From: Sandaracinaceae bacterium
GTDB taxonomy: Bacteria > Myxococcota_A > Polyangia > Polyangiales > Houyiibacteriaceae
NCBI GenBank assembly: GCA_020633075.1
Contig: JACKEI010000004.1
Location: 62,001 to 126,000, forward strand
Direction: 5' to 3'
DNA length: 64,000 bases
Shown here piece by piece: positions 18,079 to 26,731 of this stretch (the first letter of the stretch is position 1; each line of letters opens with the position of its first letter). The translations under genes were made by a program, and so were the position numbers. The notes under the pieces were generated by a model. It made no database searches. It saw only the letters and a program-made list of their open reading frames with translations, and was not told the DNA's origin.

Positions 18079-18102
18079 GGTCGAAACGACGGTCGAAACG
18101 AC
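18079..18102. repeat. 12-bp tandem duplication at the island edge
   Basis: GGTCGAAACGAC occurs twice head to tail, with a partial third copy. It lies in the 186-bp gap between uvrB and the AT-rich island gene, where base composition drops sharply. No integrase or att core is visible. The rest of this gap shows nothing else. Confidence 0.7.
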
Positions 18103-18146
18103 GGTCGCAGAAGAATCCATGTAGGATAACACTATCCATGCGCATG

Positions 18147-19064
18147 CTATCGTTCATTCTCTAGAATAGCGACCAAGTCTCGCACGCTATTTCGCAACGC
18201 ATCGAGAGCTTGACGACCCTCCAACGTATCATTCTCTTGTATGAGAACCTTGTACGACCCTTCCATGTCCTTTAGAAGCTTCCTTGCGGAGTGTATTCTT
18301 GTTTCTCTGGACGACGAAACGTCCGACGAAATCTCGCGAAGACGGGTCTTGTAGTATAGAAATCCGGGACCTATACCGTCGCGCCTATCTTTATTGTAGT
18401 GCTCAACTGGCGCATAGATGCCCGCTGTGGCCGTTCGCCTCCTGGGCACTATGCCCGCGATCAGTTCACGAATCTCGCGCAACTCCGCATGCAACGATGC
18501 GTTGGTGAGTGCCTCTCGATTTTCCTCGCTGAGGTTCGGCACAGCAGCGGACCGCCCCAGGCTGAGAAGCTTGACGATCGAGTTCACATTTTTCGGATCC
18601 GACCTGGCTTGGTAGGTCGCCTTCAATACCAACGAAAGAGACCTCTGCATCTCGAGGACAGCGTGATACTTCATTGAACCGTCATACTCGATGTATCGTA
18701 GCGGTTGAATATCGAAGATCTTGGGCGTACCTTTCTCTTGAATCAGAACCACCGGCTTGTCGAACGCTTGTCGCACGCCAAGCTCGAACATGACATTCGG
18801 GTTTGTCGAAGTGAGATCGCACACGCATATGTCAGCATCGAGTAGCTTTCTCAGGATATCAAGGTGAATTAGATTCGACGCTCGCTCGTCATCGGCGCGG
18901 GACGGCACGAAGCCGGATGCTTCGCATGCGGGAACGATAATGTCTTCGTAGACACGTCTGAAATGCCCGTTAGGATGTGCGTCTGTGTCGGAGATCGGCA
19001 TCAGAACGAAGCACGTGTTGAGTTCGGGTTTCTTGCTGATACCTTCGGTAGATTCCACAGTCAT
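18147..19064 (-). CDS. TIR/nucleoside deoxyribosyltransferase-like protein, possible defence effector
   Basis: A 305-residue soluble protein. The N-terminal domain (about 15-145) has the pattern CFVLMPI, RADDE, DILRKLLDADICVCDLTSTNPNVMFELGVR, KPVVLIQ, typical of the TIR-like/nucleoside 2-deoxyribosyltransferase-like Rossmann proteins that appear in phage-defence and signalling systems. ADICVCDLTSTNPNVMFELG carries the acidic and Asn residues expected at the nucleotide pocket. The C-terminal 150 residues are helical and unrecognised. Base composition is far more AT-rich than any other gene in the window, indicating recent transfer. A GGGGAG ribosome-binding site precedes ATG 19064. NAD- or nucleotide-degrading activity is inference only. 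Confidence 0.75.
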   Translation of the reverse strand: MTVESTEGISKKPELNTCFVLMPISDTDAHPNGHFRRVYEDIIVPACEASGFVPSRADDERASNLIHLDILRKLLDADICVCDLTSTNPNVMFELGVRQAFDKPVVLIQEKGTPKIFDIQPLRYIEYDGSMKYHAVLEMQRSLSLVLKATYQARSDPKNVNSIVKLLSLGRSAAVPNLSEENREALTNASLHAELREIRELIAGIVPRRRTATAGIYAPVEHYNKDRRDGIGPGFLYYKTRLREISSDVSSSRETRIHSARKLLKDMEGSYKVLIQENDTLEGRQALDALRNSVRDLVAILENER

Positions 19065-19121
19065 ATCTCCCCACTATAATGAACTGCGTTCCAGCTGTGC
19101 GACCAACATAGTAAAGTTCGG

Positions 19122-20281
19122 ATGCGAACGCTCGACCACATTCGGACACGCGTCGCAAAAGTCAAGCGCCGAAGCGCTCGTTCCCTTCGGCCCATCGCGA
19201 GGGGGTCGTGCGAGAAGTCTCATGTAGCGACGTTCGGCTTCGACGGCCGGAGGCCGTCGGCGTTTCACGTGTTGGGCATCGACCGGCGTGAGCTGAGCCA
19301 TGCCGCGCTGTTGGGGTGGCTGCTCAACCCGCGCAGTCATCACGGGCTGGGCATGGTGCCGCTGCGCAGCTTTCTGCTGCTGGCTTGTGGGTTGGGCGAT
19401 GGCGTCGGGCCGGGGCCTGACGCGGTGGAGCTGGACGGGCTGGACCTGCACAGCGCTCAGGTGGACCTCGAGGTGGCGGTGCAGGTGCCCGGCAGCAAGC
19501 GTGCTCGACGGGTGGATGTGCTGGTCAGCGTGCCGCATGGCGAGGGCACGCGCCCGGTGCTGGTGGTGGAGTACAAGGTCGACGCCGCGGAGACGGACGA
19601 CCAGACCGTGGACTACGCGGCGTGGGCCAGCGGGGAGACCGCGGCGCACGGTTGGCCCAGCGAGCCGCTGTTGGTGTACCTGTGCCCCGGCCAGGGTCAG
19701 CCCACGAGCGACCGCTTCGTGGTGGTGGACTACGACGCGTACGTGCCCTGGCTGGACGAGCTGCTGCAGCGTCGCCCCTCGCCCACCGCCGCGTTCTTGC
19801 TAGCCGAGTTTCGCGCCTGCCTGGGCCTGCGGGCGGACGTGCAGGACGAGCGCCAGGCCGAGCTGCAAGAGCGCGTGGTGGACTCCGAGGCCAGCGCGAT
19901 CGCCTCCCTGCGGCGCTGCCCGCCCTCGCTCCCCGAGCTGCAGGCCGCGGTGATGCGCCACAAGGACGCGCTCAACGCGCTGGGCCTCTTCGTGTCGCGG
20001 ACGCGGTGGACAGCCGCAAGCTGCGCGAACACCTGGCCCGCGACCTGCGCGCGCGCTTTGGGGACCGCTTCGACCAGGACACGCGCGGCATGATCGTCGG
20101 CGCCTTCGTGCTGCCCGCCCCCGGCATCGACGGGCTGGCCGACGACGTGGAGGCGCGCGTGACGGGCCTCCACGGAGAGTTCGCGGCCACGGCCGAACGC
20201 CTGCGCCAGCTGGGGGACGCGCTCACGGAGTGGACAGCGGTGTTCCGGGCGGCGGTGGGGGAGCCGCACGTGTTGGTCTAG
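19122..20281 (+). pseudogene. PD-(D/E)XK nuclease family protein, frameshifted
   Basis: Two overlapping frames together give one protein of about 385 residues. The first part has the PDDEXK_4-like layout: RRELSHAALLGWLLNPRSHHG, then RRVDVLVSV and VLVVEYKVDAAETDDQ, where the Asp and E-x-K are the presumed metal-binding core. After HKDALNALGLF (about 19990) the frame degenerates, while the -1 frame continues smoothly as ADAVDSRKLREHLARDLRA to the stop at 20281. One base inserted (or two lost) in 19985-20000 explains this. It may be a real inactivation, a sequencing error, or less likely programmed slippage; no slippery heptamer is seen. The start is uncertain. Divergent from the TIR-like gene. 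Confidence 0.7.
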
Positions 20282-20322
20282 TGCCCGCGCGACGAGAGTC
20301 CGCGGCGGCCAGCACCCCACCG

Positions 20323-20904
20323 CTATTCAGCCCACGCCGTCTTCCACTCGTCTCGAAAGCGTTCGAATGTCTTCTGTGGGTTGAGGCGCTGGCCGTACTC
20401 GAGGATGGAATCGTCTTGGTCACCCATCATCACGGACACGAAGACGCGTCGCCGTTCGAGGTCTCGGCCGAACACGCCTCGTCTGTCTAGCTCCTCCAGA
20501 GCGTTGCAGAGGGCGTCTCCAACCTGGTCGGCGAAGCGATCGGCAGCACGCTCCGACTCTATCGCCAGCAGGGCTTCGCACACCTCGCTCACAAGCGGTT
20601 GCGCATCTTCGAAGTGTACCTCCCCTTCAAGATGAAGGGGTGAATCGCACGGCATCCAGCGCAAGCGACGCCGCAGCTTCTCTGGATTCTCCGACGCAGC
20701 GTGAGTCGCCAAGTAGACAGCAACGGTTGCATCCAAGCCTTCCTCCGTCATCGCCGTGGGCACCACATAGGCGAACTCACCCGAGGTGTAGAAAGCCATA
20801 CAGTAGAAGTGCTCGCCGGGGTGATTCGCGCGCATCGCCGGAAACGTCCGTTCGCCGGCAGCAATAAGCGCTTCTGTGAACGCGGTGAAGTCGAAGTTGG
20901 GCAT
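20323..20904 (-). CDS. DUF4303-family protein
   Basis: A 193-residue cytosolic protein. The opening FTEALIAAGERTFPAMRANHPGEHFYCMAFYT, the later TEEGLDATV, and the C-terminal VSVMMGDQDD are the diagnostic spacing of the DUF4303 family. Members frequently occur as immunity proteins or accessory genes around polymorphic toxins, but no activity is known. Its start codon is directly adjacent to the stop of the upstream gene (20905), so the two are co-transcribed. Confidence 0.75.
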   Translation of the reverse strand: MPNFDFTAFTEALIAAGERTFPAMRANHPGEHFYCMAFYTSGEFAYVVPTAMTEEGLDATVAVYLATHAASENPEKLRRRLRWMPCDSPLHLEGEVHFEDAQPLVSEVCEALLAIESERAADRFADQVGDALCNALEELDRRGVFGRDLERRRVFVSVMMGDQDDSILEYGQRLNPQKTFERFRDEWKTAWAE

Positions 20905-21447
20905 CTATGGCGACCAAGCATACCTGAGACCGGCGCAGGCCAAGTCCTGCGCGCCGACCAACACGATGCTGTTGGGTTGGCACGTCTCCAGGGCCGTGGC
21001 CCGCGAGACGCCCTCGACTACTCTCAAAGGGGAGAGCTGCGTCGCGCCCCGCATGTCAGCCAACCAGAAACCAGCGCGCCCCCACGGATACAGCTCGAAG
21101 TACCGGTCGAGGAACGCGACCGAGACTGCGCGTCCGACGTCGTTCAGCCATCCCTCACCACGAGGCGCTCTCAAGAAGCGGTCACCGTGCTTGTCGGGCT
21201 GAAACACCGCGAGCTTCGATAGCAACGCGGGTGCCTCGTCGGCGTTGGGACCAAGCGCAAAGCGGTCCGCTAGAGTCGCAAGTGCGTGAGGGGGGCGCAG
21301 GGGCTCGCAGCTCTCGAGCGCCTCCAGGCCACGCAGTCCCCGCGCTCCGTTCCAGGCCTGCACGATGACGTCAACAAGCGCCTCCTTAGCGCCACGTTGC
21401 TGCCTGAGCGGTTTGTCCGAGCACACCAGACAGACGGCGTAGGTCAT
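20905..21447 (-). CDS. hypothetical protein co-transcribed with DUF4303 gene
   Basis: A 180-residue protein without signal or membrane segments. The centre (LLSKLAVFQPDKHGDRFLRAPRGEGWLNDVGRAVSVAFLDRYFELYP, here in two stretches) is mixed alpha/beta and rich in aromatics. The end carries CQPNSIVLVGAQDLACAGL. No family recognised. The zero-base junction with the DUF4303 gene suggests a two-gene unit, possibly an immunity pair left behind without a toxin; no toxin gene is visible next to it. Confidence 0.6.
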   Translation of the reverse strand: MTYAVCLVCSDKPLRQQRGAKEALVDVIVQAWNGARGLRGLEALESCEPLRPPHALATLADRFALGPNADEAPALLSKLAVFQPDKHGDRFLRAPRGEGWLNDVGRAVSVAFLDRYFELYPWGRAGFWLADMRGATQLSPLRVVEGVSRATALETCQPNSIVLVGAQDLACAGLRYAWSP

Positions 21448-21612
21448 GGCGACACTCTACAGAGCACTCGACGATAGTGCAGCGCTACCTGCACAGCGCC
21501 GCCGCTCTGCGCGACCTCTGCTGCCAGCCGCGAGGGCGGACGTCGGCCCATTCGCGTGCATGTCGCCATGGGTTCCACAGAGGTACACCGGTCGGGGCCC
21601 GCGGCGCGACAC

Positions 21613-22356
21613 CTACGCCTCTTCTAGCGCCATCCCACGAAAGCGATTCAAGACCACCGTAGCGAGCTCCCTCCGCCCATCGACGTCTTGCAGGTGCCCG
21701 AGCGTATGGCGAACGAGAGGGCCTGGGGCCCCGAGGCGCGAGCCAGGCGGCATCGGGAGCTGCCCGTTCGACTGAGCCCACGTCGCGAGCGTCTCGGACA
21801 GGAACTGCCGCAGAGCCACGTCAGCGTCTGCAACCTGCTCGATCACGTCCGCTGTCGCGGACACAACCGTGACGATGTCTTCAATGTCCTGGCTCGCCTC
21901 GAAGTCACCGTCGCCGCGACCAAGGAACGCCTCCGTCTTCGTGGCCAAGAAGTACGGAACCGTGAGCACCCGAATGGACAGCCCCGGTTTCAGCTCGAAC
22001 GGCGTGGCGGTCGCGAGCGCGCCCGGGTACCAGCGATTGCTGAACCCGAACCCCGCGTCTACTGGCGTCATCACGTCCGCGAGGCCGGCTCGTGGGTGGA
22101 CCCAGCGGCAGCGGGGCGCGTTGTCGGTCATGTCCTCGCTCCAGCCGAGTGCGCGGAGGGGCTGCGCGACGTCAATTTCGTAGTCTGTCGGGGACTCGCC
22201 CGGCACGATAAGGTCGACATCTGCGGTGGGGCGGATGTCCACGTTGGCGACAAGGAGGCCCGTGACGCTGCCGCCTACAAAGGCGACCTTGAGAAGCAGC
22301 TCCCCCAAGCGCTCGGCCACTGAGATCAGACGCTGTCGGTTGGGGTCGTGCGTCAA
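21613..22356 (-). CDS. nucleotidyltransferase-fold protein of a TA-like pair (module 1)
   Basis: A 247-residue protein of the polymerase-beta/AbiEii-like nucleotidyltransferase superfamily. The first metal motif is VAFVGGSVTGLL followed by RPTADVDLIV (about residues 26-45), i.e. GGS plus DxD; a later acidic residue in ADVMTPVD may complete the triad. The start is TTG 22356, overlapping the upstream stop as TTGA, so it is translated together with the winged-helix gene. By analogy with AbiE and MenAT systems, the NTase would be the toxic partner that modifies tRNA or a protein. That role is inferred, not shown. Confidence 0.75.
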   Translation of the reverse strand: MTHDPNRQRLISVAERLGELLLKVAFVGGSVTGLLVANVDIRPTADVDLIVPGESPTDYEIDVAQPLRALGWSEDMTDNAPRCRWVHPRAGLADVMTPVDAGFGFSNRWYPGALATATPFELKPGLSIRVLTVPYFLATKTEAFLGRGDGDFEASQDIEDIVTVVSATADVIEQVADADVALRQFLSETLATWAQSNGQLPMPPGSRLGAPGPLVRHTLGHLQDVDGRRELATVVLNRFRGMALEEA

Positions 22357-23045
22357 CCGAAGGCCCCAATGGCGTTGAGCTGGCCGGCGAGAAAGTCCGT
22401 TGCCACACGGCGCTCGCGCGCGGGCTCCATGCGCAGCGCGTCCACGGCCGCGAGCACCCGGCGGAGGCCCGGTCGTTGAGTCGCCAGGTGCGCCGCATTC
22501 TGGACCACAGGTGCGACGGGATACCCCTCGTCTGGGCCGTCCTTCAGCTCCCAAACGACGGGTGTGCGGTCTGGTGAGAACGCGTCGACGAGGGGCGCAA
22601 CATAGGAACCCGTGCGCAGCCCGCGCACCAGCCGCGCGCGGTCTGGCCGGGCAGGCATCAGGTACTTGGGCACGTGCTGGAAGAACTCCAGCGCGCGGGT
22701 TCCGTCGACCCCGTCACCGTCGATGAGGCCAGCCTCGCGGAGGCGGACAAGGCTGCGCTGCAGAGTGCTGGACGGGAGCTCTAGCTCTTCACTCAGCGCG
22801 CGCGCAGACGGTTTGGTCCCGTCCGCGGACAGTTGGGCGAGCACGAGAATGTCGAGGGGCTGCATGGTCCCAACAAGCTGTGCCATATTTTGGCACACGT
22901 CAACCGCTGGGAATGACGGTGCCAGCGACTCCATAGGGAAGGCAGACTGGGACTCCCTATGCGCAAGATGACTGCCCACGATGGCGAACCCGCACAGTGG
23001 ACAGCGTGTTGTGCGTCTACGCGCTTCGTCCATCGCTTGTTGCAT
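22353..23045 (-). CDS. winged-helix regulator, presumed partner of module-1 NTase
   Basis: A 230-residue protein with a clear winged-helix DNA-binding domain at about 65-115 (ARALSEELELPSSTLQRSLVRLREAGLI). Before it lies a short CPLCGF motif that could be half of a zinc knuckle. The C-terminal region (NAAHLATQRPGLRRVLAAVDAL) is helical. It precedes the NTase with a 4-bp overlap. The start is uncertain: ATG 23045 or 23033 leaves room for the palindrome upstream, whereas 23081 would run into the divergent AbiEi start. Likely an autoregulating antitoxin-type repressor binding the adjacent palindrome. Confidence 0.7.
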   Translation of the reverse strand: MQQAMDEARRRTTRCPLCGFAIVGSHLAHRESQSAFPMESLAPSFPAVDVCQNMAQLVGTMQPLDILVLAQLSADGTKPSARALSEELELPSSTLQRSLVRLREAGLIDGDGVDGTRALEFFQHVPKYLMPARPDRARLVRGLRTGSYVAPLVDAFSPDRTPVVWELKDGPDEGYPVAPVVQNAAHLATQRPGLRRVLAAVDALRMEPARERRVATDFLAGQLNAIGAFG

Positions 23046-23078
23046 TATGCATTCATTTGTTGATAAATGCGTGCATAA
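23045..23078. promoter_or_regulatory. palindromic operator between two divergent NTase modules
   Basis: TTATGCATTCATTT and AAATGCGTGCATAA form an inverted repeat with 12 of 14 matching positions around a 6-bp spacer. It fills the AT-rich gap between the divergent winged-helix gene (start 23045) and AbiEi gene (start 23085). A single repressor could control both modules from here. Confidence 0.65.
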
Positions 23079-23084
23079 CACAAC

Positions 23085-23672
23085 ATGACCCCTGACATCA
23101 TCGCGGCCTTCAGAACCGGCGTCCTGCGCGCTCGCGAGCTCGAGGCTCGCGGCGTTTCACGGACTCAGCTCAGCCGTTGGGTGGCGGCGGGCGAGGTGGT
23201 GCGTGTGGCACGCGGGCTGTACGCGCTGCCCGAGCGCGAGGTGGGCGAGCACGAAGCCATTGTGCACGCGGCCGCTCGCGTGGATGGCGCCATCCTCTGC
23301 CTGCTGTCGGCGCTGCGCGTGCACCAGCTCACGACGCAGAACCCCAGTGAGGTGTGGCTGGCCCTCCCGCGCAGCGCCCGGACGCCACGTCTCGACTGGC
23401 CGCCGCTGCGCGTGGTGCGCTGGTCCGGCGCGGCGCTCACGGAGGGCGTTGTGGTCCAGAACATCGACGGCCTGCCGGTTCGCATGACCACGCCCGCGCG
23501 AACCGTCGCCGACTGCTTCAAGCATCGCAGCGCCGTCGGCATAGATGTCGCCATCGAGGCGCTTCGGGACTACCGCCGCACACGCGCGGGCTCTATCGAT
23601 GCGCTGATGGACGCCGCCTGCGTGTGCCGGGTCCAACGCGTCATGCAGCCCTATGTGGAAGCCATCACATGA
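23085..23672 (+). CDS. AbiEi-type antitoxin (type IV toxin-antitoxin)
   Basis: A 195-residue antitoxin/repressor. The N-terminal winged helix (VLRARELEARGVSRTQLSRWVAAGEVVRVARGLYALPE, about 13-50, in two stretches) and the C-terminal AbiEi domain (ARVDGAILCLLSALRVHQLT; PVRMTTPARTVADCFKHRS) are both clear. In characterised AbiE systems AbiEi represses its own promoter and counteracts the toxin without direct binding (type IV). Its stop overlaps the toxin start (ATGA). An operator-like palindrome lies directly upstream. Confidence 0.92.
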   Translation: MTPDIIAAFRTGVLRARELEARGVSRTQLSRWVAAGEVVRVARGLYALPEREVGEHEAIVHAAARVDGAILCLLSALRVHQLTTQNPSEVWLALPRSARTPRLDWPPLRVVRWSGAALTEGVVVQNIDGLPVRMTTPARTVADCFKHRSAVGIDVAIEALRDYRRTRAGSIDALMDAACVCRVQRVMQPYVEAIT

Positions 23673-24598
23673 AGCGCCCTAAGGGTGAGCCTCCCAGAAA
23701 TGTCCCAGCCTCCGTGAAGGGCAGGCTGCTGGCGCTCGCGCGTGATCAGGACGAGGACTTCAACGCGGTCCTGACGCGCTTTGTCCTCGAACGGTTCCTG
23801 CATCGCCTGGCCACCTCTGCCCACGCCTCCACCTTCGTGCTCAAGGGTGCCACCCTCTTTGCTGCGTGGTCGGGCAAGCCCCACCGAGCCACGCGTGACA
23901 TCGACCTGCTTGGCTATGGCAGCCCCGACCTCGAACGCCTGGTCGTCGTGTTTCAGGAGATCTGCGCCACGGCTGTTCAGGACGACGGACTCCGCTTTGA
24001 TGGCAGCACGGTCACCGCCGCGCCCATCCGAGCAGATGCGGTCTACGACGGCGTTCGCGTCACGCTGCTGGCACACCTCGGCTCCGCCCGTGTTCCGGTG
24101 CAGGTCGATGTTGGCTTTGGTGACGCGGCGCTGCCTGCGCCAGTGGTCATCGAGCTCCCCACGCTGCTGGCGTTTCCGACGCCAAAGCTGCGCGCGTATC
24201 GCCGCGAGGTCGCCATTGCCGAGAAGCTCCACGCCATGGTCGACCTCGGCGTCTCGAACAGCCGCATGAAGGACTACTTCGACATTTGGTTTCTGTCCCA
24301 GCACTTCGAGATCAAGGGGGCCGACCTTGCGCTCGCGATCCAGTCCACCTTCGAGCGGCGCCAAACAACCATCCTGTCCGAAGCCCCCACGGGCCTTCGC
24401 ACTGAGTTCAGCGAGTCGGCCGCGAAGCTCTCTCAGTGGAAGGCCTTCGTCGGACGGACACGGCTGACCATTGAGGCACCCTCGCTACAGGAGGCGGTGA
24501 CCACCGTTGGGACTCTAGCGCTGCCCGTGCTTCACGATCTTGCAGACGGCCGAGCGTTCACCGCCGTGTGGCCGCCCGGTGGACCGTGGTCGGCATGA
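23669..24598 (+). CDS. AbiEii-type nucleotidyltransferase toxin
   Basis: A 309-residue toxin of the AbiEii/DUF1814 family. The active-site motifs are visible: FVLKGATLFAAW (about 53-64), RATRDIDLLGYG with the first two carboxylates, VPVQVDVGFGD with the third, and a late YFDIWFL conserved in the family. Known AbiEii enzymes bind GTP, and the related MenT adds nucleotides to tRNA 3' ends, stopping growth. Length and motifs look intact, so the system is probably functional. ATG 23669 is fixed by the 4-bp overlap with AbiEi. The open frame reaching back to 23354 is a shadow over the antitoxin. Confidence 0.93.
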   Translation: MKRPKGEPPRNVPASVKGRLLALARDQDEDFNAVLTRFVLERFLHRLATSAHASTFVLKGATLFAAWSGKPHRATRDIDLLGYGSPDLERLVVVFQEICATAVQDDGLRFDGSTVTAAPIRADAVYDGVRVTLLAHLGSARVPVQVDVGFGDAALPAPVVIELPTLLAFPTPKLRAYRREVAIAEKLHAMVDLGVSNSRMKDYFDIWFLSQHFEIKGADLALAIQSTFERRQTTILSEAPTGLRTEFSESAAKLSQWKAFVGRTRLTIEAPSLQEAVTTVGTLALPVLHDLADGRAFTAVWPPGGPWSA

Positions 24599-24777
24599 CT
24601 TCGCCACACGCGGAAGCCACCCGCTCGGCGACGTACGCGCCACCATCGTACAGACCCTGTCACGGGCGCCGTTGGCGGCTGAGCACGGCGTCTCGCAGGC
24701 AGTTCGCGGCCACCCAGTTGTGACCGGCGCTTCGCCTCCGCTAGGCTGTCTGGACTCAGAGGAAGGCGGGGCGGCCA

Positions 24778-25791
24778 ATGGACGGAACGGAACTCCGGGA
24801 TTCTGCACGCGCGACGAGACGTCGCTGCGCGCGCCTGACGCGGGTGGGGCGCGGTGCGTGGGCTCGTCTGGGGCTGGCCTGTGCGCTCACCGCGTCCCTT
24901 GATGCTTGTAGCTGGGACTACGACAGGCCCGAAGGGGCGCACCGCTCGCAGTTCTACGGCCCCCGCGCGCTCCTCGCCGCCGACGAGCCGGGCGAGGTCT
25001 TCTTCTCGATGGACTACAGCCATCGACAGCAAGACCTCAGTGTCCTCACGGACCCCGCAGACTACGAGGCCCACCTCGGCTACCGCACAGAGCTTGGGTA
25101 CTTCGGCGCGTTCAGCATCAACACGGTGATCTTGGGGGCAGCACCCGACGGCTATCGGACGACGCTCGAGCTCCACTATCAAGGCGAGCTCTTGGACAAG
25201 CTGCGCATCGAGTACGCATCGGAAGGCGAGGCTGGGCTGCGCTCTGCTGACATGTTGGGTCTGGACATGCTCGGCTCGGAGGACCGCCTCGGAGCGGCGT
25301 GTGTCATCGAGCATGTGGACATTCCCGTGATCTTCACACGGCGCGCAGCCGATGGACGCGTGCTGGACTCGCCGTTCCCCGAAGACGCCGAGCCATCGGT
25401 GGCAGGCGGCAGACCTGAGATCTCCGCAACGCTCTATCACGAGGGTGCCCAAGTCTACGAGATACGTGCGTTGTCCGCGGGAACGCACAGCGTGAACATG
25501 GTCTCCTCACAGCGCACATGGGACATCGACGTGCGCGTGGTCCGCGAGGATGAGCTCGTGACGCTCGAGCTCTACACGGCCCGCGCTCACCCCTTTGCTC
25601 CAGGCTTGGCGTTCGCCGTCCTGCGCACGGCCGACGGGTGTCCCGTGCTGGGCACGAGCGTGACCCTCGAGGTCCACGGCGTTCGTACAACCGTCCGCTC
25701 CGACGGGTTCGTGATCGACCCCGAGACGGTCTCCGAGGGCGACGAGATCACGGTCGAGTTCGGCGACCTGTCCACGACGGTGATCTACTAG
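24778..25791 (+). CDS. lipoprotein, paralogue of the one at 61607
   Basis: A 337-residue lipoprotein. After a 30-residue Arg-rich leader the hydrophobic stretch ends at LDAC (Cys44), followed at once by SWDYDRPEG. The mature protein is beta-rich and contains ALLAADEPGEVFFS, FTRRAADGRVLDSPFPE, VRVVREDELVTLEL and RTADGCPVLGT. All four have clear counterparts, in the same order, in the lipoprotein at 61607-62569. It is therefore one of a paralogous surface family; function unknown. It interrupts the NTase cluster, lying between AbiEii and module 3. Confidence 0.8.
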   Translation: MDGTELRDSARATRRRCARLTRVGRGAWARLGLACALTASLDACSWDYDRPEGAHRSQFYGPRALLAADEPGEVFFSMDYSHRQQDLSVLTDPADYEAHLGYRTELGYFGAFSINTVILGAAPDGYRTTLELHYQGELLDKLRIEYASEGEAGLRSADMLGLDMLGSEDRLGAACVIEHVDIPVIFTRRAADGRVLDSPFPEDAEPSVAGGRPEISATLYHEGAQVYEIRALSAGTHSVNMVSSQRTWDIDVRVVREDELVTLELYTARAHPFAPGLAFAVLRTADGCPVLGTSVTLEVHGVRTTVRSDGFVIDPETVSEGDEITVEFGDLSTTVIY

Positions 25792-25848
25792 GAAGGTTCT
25801 CGTCGCGCTGGCCCGCGTGGGTACCTTACGCACCTGGCCGTGATGGAC

Positions 25849-26433
25849 TCACGAAGGACGCTGACCCAGCGCCTCGCTCACTGCACGGGTCAACAGCTGG
25901 TCGAGTCGCGCAGTCTTCGCCGTTGCATGCAGGTACGCCTCATCCAACTTCGTGCTGAGTCGGAGCACAGCGACGATGTCGCGCCACTGCCGCTCGGACA
26001 CCTCACCGCCCAGCCGGAACCAGCGCAGCTTCTGCAGGATGGTGTCTTCGGGCCCGAGGACGAAGACGGAAAGCTGGTCGCCAAGGTTGCGGCGCCGTCG
26101 CCGGTCGAGCTGACCGCTTCCCATCGGCCCACTGCGCGGCACGAAGATGTCCACCTTCAGAAACGTGCGCTCATCGATGAGGTTGAAGCTGTCGTGGGTC
26201 CGCACTGCAGTCCTGACCGTGAGGGCGTCGGCATAGAACGATGGTCCGAGCGCGCCGAGCAGACCGTCCACGTCGGACTCTTGCAACGCAGCCACGATGT
26301 CGACGTCGTTCGTCGCTCTTGGCTCTCCGTAGATGGTGCTGGCGACTGAACCGCCCACCGCCCAGTCCACCCCCACCGCGTCGAGGGCGTTGGCGACGGC
26401 GGCGACCGTCAGGACGATGTCGGGATCAACCAC
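25849..26433 (-). CDS. nucleotidyltransferase-fold protein of a TA-like pair (module 3)
   Basis: A 194-residue NTase. The motifs VDWAVGGSVASTIYG and RATNDVDIVAAL give the GGS-x-DxD core (about residues 19-45), and LKVDIFVPRSG supplies the third acidic position. The C-terminal helix bundle resembles other small AbiEii-like and DUF6036-like enzymes. Starts at GTG 26433, overlapping the upstream small gene by 8 bp, so they are coupled. Probable toxin-like component; whether toxic is untested. Confidence 0.75.
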   Translation of the reverse strand: MVDPDIVLTVAAVANALDAVGVDWAVGGSVASTIYGEPRATNDVDIVAALQESDVDGLLGALGPSFYADALTVRTAVRTHDSFNLIDERTFLKVDIFVPRSGPMGSGQLDRRRRRNLGDQLSVFVLGPEDTILQKLRWFRLGGEVSERQWRDIVAVLRLSTKLDEAYLHATAKTARLDQLLTRAVSEALGQRPS

Positions 26434-26710
26434 CGGGCCGCTTGGCCTCAGGCGGAAGCCACCCGAACGCCTGCTCCACGACGTCGGCGGAGACGGTGCG
26501 CAGCAGCAGCCGGATCTTGAGCTGACGCTCGGTCTCATCGGGATGCAGCTCGCGGAGGTGATCCAACATGAGCGCCCGCAGCGTGGCCGACAGCCCCATG
26601 GCCCGCTTGAACTTCTGCTCGTCCGTCATGCGGCGGTAAGCGTCGTCCATGCGCGCCTGAATATCCGGGGACGTGTCTTGTGCGCCAATCACCAGGCAAG
26701 CGTAGCGCAA
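26426..26710 (-). CDS. small helical partner of module-3 NTase
   Basis: A 94-residue protein. The segment MDDAYRRMTDEQKFKRAM then LRALMLDHLRELHPDETERQLKIRL has the (E)KF/L... RxxHPxxxExEL pattern of small all-helical proteins that commonly precede NTase genes in Myxococcota and Planctomycetes. They are thought to be antitoxin-like or adaptor partners. ATG 26710 is used; ATG 26650 (MDDAYRR) would match the family core more closely. Overlaps the NTase by 8 bp. Confidence 0.65.
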   Translation of the reverse strand: MRYACLVIGAQDTSPDIQARMDDAYRRMTDEQKFKRAMGLSATLRALMLDHLRELHPDETERQLKIRLLLRTVSADVVEQAFGWLPPEAKRPGG

Positions 26711-26731
26711 TGCGCGCGCGCGGGGAGGTTC

